Shown here piece by piece: positions 47,393 to 55,903 of a stretch of 64,000 bases of DNA (positions within the stretch are counted from its first letter, which is position 1; the number at the start of each line of letters is the position of its first letter). The notes under the pieces are model-generated. The model was not told the origin of the DNA. It worked only from the letters and a program-made list of their open reading frames with translations, and did not search any database. Source of the DNA: Methylopila sp. 73B (GTDB lineage Bacteria; Pseudomonadota; Alphaproteobacteria; Rhizobiales; Methylopilaceae). The stretch covers positions 1,054,001-1,118,000 of the forward strand of contig NZ_JAFV01000001.1 of the NCBI RefSeq assembly GCF_000526315.1, given 5' to 3'. Position numbers and translations under genes: made by a program.

Positions 47393-47698
47393 TTAGCCCT
47401 CGGTCGAATCAAGATGCAGGATCGTCGGCCCTTCGGGCGAGTAGTTCGGGATGTCGGCGACCGCCGCCTGGCCTTCGGGCGAGTTCAGCGCGGCGTGGAT
47501 CGCCTCGAGGCTGTCGAACGTGCCGACGAACATCCAGAAGAATGCGCCGGCGGAGCCGTCGAGCGCGGTGGCCGGGCCGAAGCTGAAGCTCTTCAGCCCC
47601 GGCATCTTCTGCACGAGCGGCATATGCACGCTGCGGAAATGGCTGTCGAACTGGGCAGGATCGGCCGGCTTCGGGTACATCACGACGAGTTTGCTCAT
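47393..47698 (-). CDS. EthD-family small protein
   Basis: A 101-aa protein starting MSKLVVMYPKPADPAQFDSHFRSVHMPLVQKMPGLKSFSFG, the pattern of EthD-type dimeric alpha/beta-barrel proteins (LxVMYPKPxD, HxxxHxPLxxxxPG). The ATG is complementary to 47696-47698. EthD was found with a cytochrome P450 system for ether degradation, but most relatives have unknown roles and no such genes are near. Convergent with the PBP1A gene (52 nt apart) and divergent from prfB (127 nt). Confidence 0.82.
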   Translation of the reverse strand: MSKLVVMYPKPADPAQFDSHFRSVHMPLVQKMPGLKSFSFGPATALDGSAGAFFWMFVGTFDSLEAIHAALNSPEGQAAVADIPNYSPEGPTILHLDSTEG

Positions 47699-47825
47699 GC
47701 GGTCTTCTCCTGACGGCGCGGCGTGCGCCTCGGCAGCGCACATAAGGCGGTCCAGCGCCGTTTACAGCGCGGGACAGGGCCGCTAACAGTCGCCTCCCCA
47801 ACGCACACACGAGAGCTCAGAGGCC

Positions 47826-48957
47826 ATGCGCGCCGAAATCGAGACCCTCGTTCAGGACATCGAGCAGTCGGTCGGGCTGCTGAGGAGGCATCTTTGACTG
47901 GGATGCAGCCAAGGCCCGCCTCGAAGAACTGAACGACATCGCCGAAGACCCGACGCTCTGGGAGGACCCGGAGCGCGCGCAGAAGATCATGCGCGAACGC
48001 ACCTCGATCGACGACGCCATGAGCGGTGTGCAGCGGATCGAGAGCGAGATGAAGGACAACCTCGAGCTCATCGAGCTCGGCGAGATGGAGGGCGACCAGT
48101 CCGTCGTCGACGACGCCGAGCGGGCGCTGCGCGGCCTCAAGGATGACGCGGCCCGCCGCCAGCTGGAATCGCTGATCTCGGGCGAGGCCGACGGCTTCGA
48201 CACCTTCCTCGAGGTCCATCCCGGCGCCGGCGGCACCGAGAGCCAGGACTGGGCCGAGATGCTGCTGCGGATGTACACCCGCTGGGCGGAGCGGCGCGGC
48301 TTCAAGATCGACGTGGTGGACCATCAGAACGGCGAGCAGGCGGGCATTAAGTCCGCCACGCTGCAGATCAAGGGCCACAACGCCTACGGCTGGCTGAAGA
48401 CCGAGGCGGGCGTTCACCGGCTGGTCCGAATCTCGCCGTTCGATTCGAACGCGCGGCGCCAGACCAGCTTCGCCTCGATCATGGTCTACCCCGTGATCGA
48501 CGACTCGATCAAAATCGAGATCAACGAGAGCGACGTCCGCACCGACGTGATGCGCTCCGGCGGCGCCGGCGGCCAGCACGTCAACAAGACCGAATCGGCG
48601 GTGCGCCTCGTGCATAATCCGACCGGCATCATGGTGGTGAGCCAGGGCGACCGTTCGCAGCACAAGAACCGGGCGACCGCCTGGGACATGCTGCGCGCCA
48701 AGCTCTACGAGCGCGAACTGAAGATCCGCGAGGAGCAGGCGGTGGCGGACCAGGCGGCCAAGACCGACATCGGTTGGGGCCACCAGATCCGCTCCTACGT
48801 GCTGCAGCCGTACCAGCTGGTGAAGGACCTGCGGACCGGCCACACCTCGACCTCGCCCCAGGACGTGCTGGACGGCAAGCTCGACGACTTCATGGAGGCG
48901 ACCCTCGCCCAGCGCGCCTATGGCGGCGCGCCCGAGGGCGTCGAGGACGTCGACTGA
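47826..48957 (+). CDS. prfB: Peptide chain release factor 2 with programmed +1 frameshift
   Basis: Recognises UGA and UAA stop codons. The coding sequence runs 47826-47894, skips T47895, and continues 47896-48957, giving 376 aa. The first frame reads MRAEIETLVQDIEQSVGLLRRHL and then TGA as codon 24. The +1 frame continues DWDAAKARLEELNDIAEDPTLWEDP, the normal RF2 sequence. The stop-recognition motif SPF is in RISPFDSNARR. The peptidyl-hydrolysis motif is SGGAGGQHVNKTESAVR. It follows the PBP1A/EthD region and converges with the M23 gene across a repeat. An ORF finder or pipeline that ignores the shift would truncate the N-terminus. Confidence 0.97.
47882..47898 (+). promoter_or_regulatory. 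prfB programmed frameshift site
   Basis: Internal Shine-Dalgarno-like GAGGAGG (47882-47888), then CAT, then the slippery CTT-TGA-C (47892-47898). E. coli prfB has the same layout, AGGGGG-UAU-CUU-UGA-C, with identical spacing. Low RF2 lengthens the pause at UGA and favours slippage of tRNA-Leu from CUU to UUU, so RF2 autoregulates its own synthesis. Confidence 0.95.
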
Positions 48958-48968
48958 TCTCCGCTCGC

Positions 48969-49077
48969 GTCCCGGCCTTGAGCCGGGACCCACACGCCCG
49001 CCGGTTGGATCAGAGCGTCCGCCGTCGCGGCGTCTTCGTAGTGCGCTGAGTTCTGGGTCCCGGCTCAAGGCCGGGAC
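48969..49077. repeat. Inverted pair of GTCCCGG palindromes after prfB
   Basis: Two copies of the 21-nt GTCCCGGC-N5-GCCGGGAC unit (48969-48989 and 49057-49077) in opposite orientation, extended by CCA / TGG on the inner sides. The 67-nt interior between the two units contains no gene. The element lies between convergent prfB and the M23 peptidase gene. The whole is a composite (BIME-like) element that can fold as two small hairpins or as one long one. Confidence 0.8.
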
Positions 49078-49114
49078 ACGAGCGCCGCGTGTCCATCTTC
49101 AGCGCAGGACATCT

Positions 49115-50296
49115 TCAGTTCGACAGCGTCGCCGCGTAGGCCGAGCCGGCGCGCAGGAAGCGCAGCGGATCGACCGCCTCGCCGTCGATCCGGGTCTCGT
49201 AGTGCAGGTGCGGGCCGGTCGAACGGCCCGTCGAGCCGACGAGGCCGAGAACGGCGCCGGCCTTGACGGTCTGCCCGATCCGGACGGCGGCGGACGACAT
49301 ATGGCCGAAGCGGGTGGTCAGCCCTCCGCCGTGGTCGACCTCCACCATCAGCCCGTAGCCGCCGCTGTAGCCCGCCGCCGTGACGCGTCCGGGCGCCGTC
49401 GCGCGGATAGGGCGACCGTGGGCGCTCTCGAAATCGAGTCCGGCGTGGAACGCGGGCTGGCCCAAGAACGGGTCGGTGCGCGCGCCGAAGCCGCTGCTGA
49501 TCGATGCGCCCGGCGCGGGGGTCCGGATCGGCGCGTCCTCCAGGCGGTCGCGGAGTTCGGCGGTCGCGGCGCGCTGGGCCGTGACCCGGTCGGCGCGCGC
49601 TTCGAATGTCTGCGCCCGTGCGGGGAGGGGTTCGAACGGGCCGCCGCGGCCGGCCTCGGCGCCTCGGCCGTTCGACTTCGGCAGCGCGAGGCCGTCGTAG
49701 ATCCGCTGGAGCTTGCGGCGCTTGTCGTCGATCCGCGTCTCGATGGCGTCGAGCGCGGCGCCTTGCCCGGCCTCCAGCTTGTCGAGGTCCACGCTGATCT
49801 GGTCGGTCGGATCGACGGGTTCGCTCGATGCGGCGAGCCCCCGCCGCTCGTCGTCGGGGCGGTCCAGCGGCGTCGGCTTTGCAGCGTAGGACGTCGGCGC
49901 GGCGCCCGGCTGATCGAGCGCGGGACCCGCAAGTTCGGCGAGCACGGTCTGCCGGCGCTCGAGCGATTCCTGCCGGCGGGCGAGTTCGGCCAGGCGCTGC
50001 TCCGAGCCGGTCTTTTCGACAAGACGACGGGTCCGCACGCGCTCGAGCTCGGTCTTGAGCTCGTCGATCTGCGCTTCGTAGGCGCTCGCCGCCGCCTTCG
50101 CGCCGCCGCGGATCTCTGCGACGACCACGTCGTGGAACGCCAAGTAGTACGCTGTGCCGACCGACCACCCGAACGACAACGCGATCACGGCCGCGACCGC
50201 CGCCGCCCCATAGCGCGGCAGGCGGAAGGCGAACCGGCGGCCGCAGTCGACGACGATGAGGTCTCCGCCGAAGGGGACGGCGCGATCGATCGTCAT
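49115..50296 (-). CDS. M23 family metallopeptidase with coiled-coil
   Basis: A 393-aa peptidoglycan hydrolase anchored by one N-terminal helix (about residues 35-60, YGAAAVAAVIALSFGWSVGTAYYLAF). A long coiled-coil/low-complexity part (about 70-260) contains EAQIDELKTELERVRTRRLVEKTGSEQRLAELARR. The LytM/M23 domain at the C-terminus has all metal ligands: H and D in FHAGLDFES, then GHMSSA, then the HLH of TGPHLHYETRIDG. The ligands being intact, it should be an active endopeptidase rather than an EnvC-like activator. Upstream lies a CtrA-like box. ATG complementary to 50294-50296. Confidence 0.92.
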   Translation of the reverse strand: MTIDRAVPFGGDLIVVDCGRRFAFRLPRYGAAAVAAVIALSFGWSVGTAYYLAFHDVVVAEIRGGAKAAASAYEAQIDELKTELERVRTRRLVEKTGSEQRLAELARRQESLERRQTVLAELAGPALDQPGAAPTSYAAKPTPLDRPDDERRGLAASSEPVDPTDQISVDLDKLEAGQGAALDAIETRIDDKRRKLQRIYDGLALPKSNGRGAEAGRGGPFEPLPARAQTFEARADRVTAQRAATAELRDRLEDAPIRTPAPGASISSGFGARTDPFLGQPAFHAGLDFESAHGRPIRATAPGRVTAAGYSGGYGLMVEVDHGGGLTTRFGHMSSAAVRIGQTVKAGAVLGLVGSTGRSTGPHLHYETRIDGEAVDPLRFLRAGSAYAATLSN

Positions 50297-50343
50297 GCGG
50301 AGGGCCTTTCGGTTGCGGGCCCGCCGACTGTTTCGCGTTAGGG

Positions 50344-50358
50344 TTAACCGCCGGCTAA
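50344..50358 (-). promoter_or_regulatory. CtrA-like box upstream of the M23 peptidase gene
   Basis: Read on the minus strand: TTAG-CCGGCGG-TTAA followed by CC; one mismatch to TTAA-N7-TTAAC. It is 48 nt before the M23 gene start. The location in a 79-nt intergenic gap supports regulatory use; binding is inferred. Confidence 0.4.
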
Positions 50359-50375
50359 CGCCCGGTCGTCCGGCG

Positions 50376-50846
50376 TCACAGCGCCTGGGCGGCCCGCAGC
50401 ACCTCGTCCGCGTGGCCGTCGACCTTGACCTTCGGCCACACTTGGGCGACGCGGCCCTCGGCGTCGATCAACACCGTGGTGCGCTCCACGCCGAGGAACT
50501 TGCGGCCGTACATGCTCTTCTCCTTCCACACCCCGTAAGCCTCGAGCATCGCCTTTTCTTCGTCGGCCGCGAGCGGGAAGGCGAGATCGTATTTGGTCCG
50601 GAACTTGTCGTGGCTGGCCACGCTGTCCGGCGATACGCCGATGATCTCGGTTCCGGCGTCCGCGAAGGCCTTCCGTAGCCCGTTGAAGGCGATCGCCTCC
50701 TTCGTGCAGCCGCTGGTGTCGTCCTTCGGGTAGAAATAGAGCACCACTTTCCGCCCCCTCAGTTTGGCGAGGCTGATCGATTCGCGGCCGGCGCCCGGCA
50801 GGTCGAAAGACGGGGCGGGATCGCCGATCGTGAGAGCTTCGGCCAT
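50376..50846 (-). CDS. bcp: Thioredoxin-dependent peroxiredoxin (Bcp/PrxQ)
   Basis: Reduces hydroperoxides using a peroxidatic Cys. The ATG complementary to 50844-50846 gives 156 aa starting MAEALTIGDPAPSFDLPGAGRESISLAKLRGRKVVLYFYPKDDTSGCTKEAIAFNGL. The catalytic motif is DDTSGCTKEA; the usual resolving Cys five residues later is replaced (Ala-Ile-Ala-Phe), so it probably works as a 1-Cys type. An ATG four codons upstream is possible. Minus strand, 79 nt upstream of the M23 gene and divergent from the AsmA-like gene. Confidence 0.94.
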   Translation of the reverse strand: MAEALTIGDPAPSFDLPGAGRESISLAKLRGRKVVLYFYPKDDTSGCTKEAIAFNGLRKAFADAGTEIIGVSPDSVASHDKFRTKYDLAFPLAADEEKAMLEAYGVWKEKSMYGRKFLGVERTTVLIDAEGRVAQVWPKVKVDGHADEVLRAAQAL

Positions 50847-50954
50847 GGGGACCTCCATCGTTGCGGAACGCGCAGACTACGTAAGGCGCCCGTTTCGGAT
50901 CGTCACCGGTCCCGGACTCTTGAGCCCCCGGCCGGTTGCAGGTACGCCGATAGG

Positions 50955-53900
50955 GTGTTGCGCAAGCTGCGCCGCATCCTGGGAGACCTCGCACGCCTGA
51001 TGACCGAGATGGAGAGCCCCTCGCGACGCGCCCGTGCGCTCGCCCTTGTCGCCGCGCGGCGACGTCGGGCCGGGCCGCTGATCTCGCCGCGTCGCGCGGT
51101 CCGCCTCGTCGCCTTCGGCCTCTTGGGCGTCGCGGCGGCGCTGTCGGCGATCTGGCTCGCCATCCTCTATCTGCCGCTGCCCGCGTCGCAGGTCATTCCC
51201 AGGGTCACGGCGGCGCTCGAATCGCGGCTCGGGCCGGATTATGCGGTCTCCATCGAGGACGCCGAACTGCACCGCGGCGCGGACGGCGTCGAACTGCGAC
51301 TCGTCGACCTCGCGATCGCAAAGGCGGCGGGCGGCCCCACGCTCGTGGCGGCGCCGAAGGTGGAGCTCAGGCTCGACGGGCTGGCGCTGCTCAGGGGCGA
51401 CGTGCGGGTGCGCTCGGTCCACGCGACCAACCCGCGCATCGACGCCCAGTTCGAACAGACGATGGGCGCGGCCTCCAAACAGACGGACCTGCCGGACCGC
51501 ATCCTCGCCGGCGTGGCCGACCTCGACCGGCTGCTCGGCCCAGGTGGCGCAGTCGGGGCGCTGGAGGAGGTCGAGGTCACGGGCGCCGCGCTGCTGGTGG
51601 GACGCGGCGGCCAGTCGGTGATGACGCAAGACAACGTCGCGCTCCGGCTCTCCCGCGGCGAGCATGGCGCGATCGCCCTGACGACCTCCTCCGCGCGTCC
51701 CGAGGATCGCTGGACCATCGCCGTCACGATCGCCCCCGACGCCGCGACGAACGAGCGCGTGATCGACCTCGGACTCGAAAACGTGTCCCTCGCCCCGTAC
51801 TCGGCGCCTTTCGCCCAAAAGGCGGGCGCTCCGCCGGCCACAGGGCGGCTGTCGGGCCATCTCAGCGCTCGTATCGGGCCAGACGGGCGGCTTGCGGCGG
51901 GCGACGGACGGATCAGCGCCCGGAGCCTCTCGATCGCTCTTCCGGGCGCCTCGGGCGGCGGCGCGCGCAGCATCGACGTCGACGACCTCAAGCTCGATCT
52001 CGCCTGGGACCCGGCGAAGCGGGCTGTGGTCATCGAACCGTCCCGCATCGTGGGACGCACGGGCCAGATGTCGTTCAGCGGCGCGCTGACCGCGCCGGTC
52101 GCCGGTCAGACGGTGTGGCTCACCCATCTCGACGGGCGCGACGTGTTGCTCGCCGGCGAACAGCTGGGCGACACGCCGCTCCGGCTCGACCAGGTCGTTC
52201 TGGAGGCGCGCTTCGACACGGAGGCGGCGACCCTCGAGGTGACGAGGGCCCAGGTGCTGGGACCCACCGCAAAGGCTGCGGCGACCGCGTTGATCCGCTT
52301 CGAGGGCGCGAGCCCCGCGGTCCGGCTCGGCCTCGTCAGCGACCCGATGCCGACCTCCGCCATCCTGCGGCTGTGGCCGCCCTTCCTCGGCCACGATGTG
52401 CGAAACTGGGCCGTGGCGAACATCCGCTCCGGCCAGGTCGACGCGTTCTCGCTGACACTCGACATTCCCGCCGGGGTGTTGGCTGGAATGGGGCCGAAGG
52501 ACCCGCTGCCGCCGGGCTCGATGGCGATCGACGCCACCTTCTCGGACGCGACCCTGCGCGGCGCGCCGACCTTGCCGTGGATCGAGGGCGCGGCGGGCGC
52601 GATCGCTGCGACGGCGACCGACGCTCGCGTCACGGTCGGGAAGGGCTTCGTCCCAGGGTCAAGCGGCGGTCTGGCGATCGCCGACGTCAATTTCGTCACG
52701 GGCGGCTTCGGCGCGCCCTTCCCGAAGGCGACGGTCGCGTTCAAGGCGCAGGGCGCGCTCGATCCAGCGATCGCGCTGCTGGTCTCCGGCGCGGTCGGAC
52801 AGAACCCGCTTCCGCCGCAGCTCGATCCCGCGAAAGTCTCGGGGAAGATCTCGGCCGACGTCTCCGCCGCCTTCGAGCTTGGCCATTCCAACGACAAGCC
52901 GGGACCGCCGGTCGCGGTCAAGATCGCCGCCGACATCACGGACGTAACGATCGCCGACCTTCTCGCCGGCCGCGCCTTCGACAAGGGCGCCTTCAAGCTT
53001 GTCGTGGACGGCGCGAACAAGACGCTGGCGGGGAAGGGGCGGATCGCGGGCGCGCCGGCGACGGTCGGCGTGGTCGAAACCCCGGCGACGGCGAATGCGC
53101 CCGCCAAGCGCCAGTTGACGGCCACCCTCACGGCCGACGCCGCCGACCTGACGCGTCTGGGTTTCGACGTTCCGGGCGCGCTGAAGGGCGCCTTGCCGCT
53201 GCAGATATCGCTCGCCCTCGACGAGCCCCACGCTCCGATCAGCCTGTCCGCCGATCTCACCGCCGTCGGGATCGACGGCTTGTTACCGGGGTTCCGGAAG
53301 CCTGCCGGCCGGCCTGGCAAGCTCGCGTTGATCGTGGAGAAGACGCCGGAGAAGACGGTTGTGAGGGATTTCGCGATCGAAAGCGGCGACCGGTCGGTTC
53401 GCGGAGGCATCGAGTTCGGCCCCAAGGGCGAACTGCTCGCGGCCACCTTCCCGATCTACCGACCGGCGCCCGGCGACGATGCGCGGGTCGAGATCGACAA
53501 GCTGCGGTCCGGCTCGACCAAGCTGGTGGTGCAGGGCGCGGCGCTGGACCTGAAGCCGTTGCTCGACTCGTTCCGGGGTAAGACCGCGGCGGCGCGCGGC
53601 GCGGACAAGCCCGGCTCCGGCGGAATCCCGAAGACGCTCGACGTCGTCGCCAAGCTCGGCACGGGCCTGGGCTACGGCGGCGAAGCGATCGCGGGGCTCG
53701 ATCTCAGGCTCGCCATGCGCGACGGCCGGGTGACGGACGCGGACGGCTCGGGGCGGATCGGGGCCGGGGGCATAAGGCTCGCCACCGCCGACGACGGCCG
53801 GCTGCGGCTCAGCGGCGGCGACGCGGGCGCCTTCTTTCGGTTCGCGGATCTCTACGGCCGGGTGGATGGCGGCCAGTTCGACCTGCAGGCCTCGCTCGCG

Positions 53901-54419
53901 GGCGGCCCCGGCGTCCTGAACGTGAAGGACTTCCTCGTGCGGAACGAGACCGCGCTCGACCGCGTTCGCCAAACGACGGGAGCCGACGCGAACGCCGCCG
54001 CCGCAGACGCCCGGAAGGGCGCCACGCGGTTCGAGCGGCTGCGCGTGGCCTTCGTGCAGGGGCAGGGGCGGATCGAGGTCAAGGACGCCGTCGTCTACGG
54101 GCCGCAACTCGGCGCGACGCTGGAGGGCGTGGTGGATTACGCCGCCGACAGCGTCTCGCTCGTCGGCACCTTCGTGCCGGCCTACTCTCTGAACAACCTC
54201 TTCAGCAAGGTTCCGATCATCGGCGCGCTGCTCACCGGCGGCAAGAATGGCGGCCTGCTGGGCGTGACCTTCCAGGTCACCGGCAAAACCGGCGCGCCGA
54301 CGGTGACCATCAACCCGATGTCCGCGGTGGCGCCGGGCTTCCTTCGTAAGCTGTTCGAGTTCCGGCAGACCGCCCCCGACGCCGCGACCGAGGGAAATGC
54401 CCCCGCGGGGGCGCAGTAG
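50955..54419 (+). CDS. AsmA/YhdP-like envelope protein
   Basis: A 1154-aa protein (from GTG 50955; ATG 51000 would give 1139) with one N-terminal transmembrane helix (VRLVAFGLLGVAAALSAIWLAILYLPLP) and a very long periplasmic beta-strand-rich domain. The DUF3971 part and the AsmA-like C-terminal region (VKDAVVYGPQLGATLEGVVDYAADSVSLVGTFVPAYSLNNLFSKVPIIGALLTGGKNGGLLGVTFQVTGKTGAPTVTINPMSAVAPGFLR is the diagnostic end, about 52180-54360) place it in the YhdP group. In E. coli these are proposed to carry phospholipids to the outer membrane. Its stop is 9 nt from the stop of convergent tyrS. Confidence 0.88.
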   Translation: MLRKLRRILGDLARLMTEMESPSRRARALALVAARRRRAGPLISPRRAVRLVAFGLLGVAAALSAIWLAILYLPLPASQVIPRVTAALESRLGPDYAVSIEDAELHRGADGVELRLVDLAIAKAAGGPTLVAAPKVELRLDGLALLRGDVRVRSVHATNPRIDAQFEQTMGAASKQTDLPDRILAGVADLDRLLGPGGAVGALEEVEVTGAALLVGRGGQSVMTQDNVALRLSRGEHGAIALTTSSARPEDRWTIAVTIAPDAATNERVIDLGLENVSLAPYSAPFAQKAGAPPATGRLSGHLSARIGPDGRLAAGDGRISARSLSIALPGASGGGARSIDVDDLKLDLAWDPAKRAVVIEPSRIVGRTGQMSFSGALTAPVAGQTVWLTHLDGRDVLLAGEQLGDTPLRLDQVVLEARFDTEAATLEVTRAQVLGPTAKAAATALIRFEGASPAVRLGLVSDPMPTSAILRLWPPFLGHDVRNWAVANIRSGQVDAFSLTLDIPAGVLAGMGPKDPLPPGSMAIDATFSDATLRGAPTLPWIEGAAGAIAATATDARVTVGKGFVPGSSGGLAIADVNFVTGGFGAPFPKATVAFKAQGALDPAIALLVSGAVGQNPLPPQLDPAKVSGKISADVSAAFELGHSNDKPGPPVAVKIAADITDVTIADLLAGRAFDKGAFKLVVDGANKTLAGKGRIAGAPATVGVVETPATANAPAKRQLTATLTADAADLTRLGFDVPGALKGALPLQISLALDEPHAPISLSADLTAVGIDGLLPGFRKPAGRPGKLALIVEKTPEKTVVRDFAIESGDRSVRGGIEFGPKGELLAATFPIYRPAPGDDARVEIDKLRSGSTKLVVQGAALDLKPLLDSFRGKTAAARGADKPGSGGIPKTLDVVAKLGTGLGYGGEAIAGLDLRLAMRDGRVTDADGSGRIGAGGIRLATADDGRLRLSGGDAGAFFRFADLYGRVDGGQFDLQASLAGGPGVLNVKDFLVRNETALDRVRQTTGADANAAAADARKGATRFERLRVAFVQGQGRIEVKDAVVYGPQLGATLEGVVDYAADSVSLVGTFVPAYSLNNLFSKVPIIGALLTGGKNGGLLGVTFQVTGKTGAPTVTINPMSAVAPGFLRKLFEFRQTAPDAATEGNAPAGAQ

Positions 54420-54428
54420 AGCTTAAGT

Positions 54429-55688
54429 TCACCCCCGGGGGCGGAGCAGCACGTGTTTCTTGCGGCCGAGCGAGAGCTTGACCACGCCCTCCGGCGTCAG
54501 GTCCGCCGGGGTTAGAGTCGCGCGTTCGTCCGTCACTGCGGCGTCGTTGACCCGGAGGCCGCCGCCCTTCACCTGCCGACGGGCTTCGCCGTTGGAGGCG
54601 ACCAGCTTGGCGATCTCGGCGAAGGCGGTCAGCACGCCGAGGCCGGCTGAAAGCGCCGCGGCGTCGATCTCGACGGTCGGGAGCGATTGGCTGACGGCGC
54701 CTTCCTCGAACGTGGTGCGGGCGGTCGCCTCGGCCTCCTCGGCGGCCGCGCGGCCATGGACCAGCGCGGTGGCTTCCGTGGCCAGAACCTTCTTCGCCTC
54801 GTTGATCTCCGCGCCGCTTAAGCTCCCGAGGCGCTCGATCTCGGAAAGCGGCAGGTCGGTGAACAGCTTGAGGAAGCGCACGACGTCGGCGTCCTCGGTG
54901 TTCCGCCAGTACTGCCAGAACACGTAGGGGCTCGCCATGTCTGCGTTCAGCCACACCGCGCCGCCGGCGGTCTTGCCCATCTTGGCGCCCGAGGCCGTGG
55001 TGATGAGCGGGCAGGTGAGCGCGAACACGCCGGCGCCGTCCACTCGGCGGGACAGCTCGATGCCGTTGACGATGTTGCCCCACTGGTCGGAACCGCCCAT
55101 CTGAAGCCGGCAGCCGTAGCGCCGGTTCAGCTCCAGAAAGTCGTAGGCCTGCAGGATCATGTAGTTGAACTCGAGGAAGGAGAACGGCTGCTCCTGCTCG
55201 AGGCGGGTCTTCACGCTGTCGAACGACAGCATGCGGTTGATCGAGAAATGCCGCCCGATCTCGCGCAGGAACGGCACGTATTCGAGCTTGTCGAGCCACT
55301 CCGCGTTGTCGACCATCACGGCGTCAGTCGGGCCGTCGCCGAAGGTCATGAACTGCTGGAACACGGTCTTGATCGACTGCTTGTTCGCCGCGATCTGGTC
55401 ATCGTCGAGCAGCGGGCGCTGGGTGTCGCGGAACGAAGGGTCGCCGATCTTGGTGGTGCCCCCGCCCATCAGCACGATCGGCCGGTGCCCGGTCTGCTGC
55501 AGCCGCCGCAGCATCATGATGTTCGCCATGTGCCCGACGTGGAGGCTCGGCGCCGTGAGGTCGTAGCCGATGTAGGCCGTGACGATTCCTTCGCTCGCGA
55601 GCTGGTCCAGCGCGACCGGGTCGGAGATCTGGTGGATCTGGCCGCGCTCCTCGAGGAGACGCAGGAAGTCGGAGCGGTAAGCGGTCAT
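54429..55688 (-). CDS. tyrS: Tyrosyl-tRNA synthetase
   Basis: Class I synthetase for tRNA-Tyr, 419 aa, starting [20 protein letters not shown] at the ATG complementary to 55686-55688; the open frame extends further upstream without family similarity. The HIGH motif is HVGH in [13 protein letters not shown], and the KMSKS loop is KMGKT in [16 protein letters not shown]. The C-terminal S4 RNA-binding domain is [25 protein letters not shown]. Its 3' end meets the AsmA-like gene; its 5' end is divergent from anmK across a repeat. Confidence 0.96.
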   Translation of the reverse strand: MTAYRSDFLRLLEERGQIHQISDPVALDQLASEGIVTAYIGYDLTAPSLHVGHMANIMMLRRLQQTGHRPIVLMGGGTTKIGDPSFRDTQRPLLDDDQIAANKQSIKTVFQQFMTFGDGPTDAVMVDNAEWLDKLEYVPFLREIGRHFSINRMLSFDSVKTRLEQEQPFSFLEFNYMILQAYDFLELNRRYGCRLQMGGSDQWGNIVNGIELSRRVDGAGVFALTCPLITTASGAKMGKTAGGAVWLNADMASPYVFWQYWRNTEDADVVRFLKLFTDLPLSEIERLGSLSGAEINEAKKVLATEATALVHGRAAAEEAEATARTTFEEGAVSQSLPTVEIDAAALSAGLGVLTAFAEIAKLVASNGEARRQVKGGGLRVNDAAVTDERATLTPADLTPEGVVKLSLGRKKHVLLRPRG

Positions 55689-55759
55689 CGGGCGTAAAGA
55701 ACTTTCGGCGGATCGAACGGGACGTCGGGGTTTAGCGCAGGATGTCCGATATCGGAAAC

Positions 55760-55859
55760 GCCTCGTCATGCCCCGGTTTATCCGGGGCATCCAGACTTCC
55801 GTTCGCGGGCGGTTGATGATCAAAACTGGATCTCCCGGACACGCCGGGGGATGACGAGG
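55760..55859. repeat. Composite palindromic element between tyrS and anmK
   Basis: Outer inverted arms GCCTCGTCAT (55760-55769) and ATGACGAGGC (55850-55859) are exact. Inside, the left part has the hairpin GCCCCGG-TTTAT-CCGGGGC and the right part a weaker CCCGG-ACAC-CCGGG-like palindrome. CTGGAT/ATCCAG copies link the two halves. The 5'-GTCAT...CCCCGG wording resembles the 2753-2843 element. It occupies most of the promoter gap of two divergent genes. Confidence 0.75.
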
Positions 55860-55903
55860 CGCACGCTTGGCGGCGGCGTAACTAACCGTTGAGGGGAGGC
55901 GAC

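Noticed and set aside
47826-47897. prfB as a pseudogene or sequencing error because of an in-frame TGA at codon 24
   Set aside because: The Shine-Dalgarno-like GAGGAGG, slippery CTT-TGA-C and restored frame are the classical RF2 programmed frameshift.
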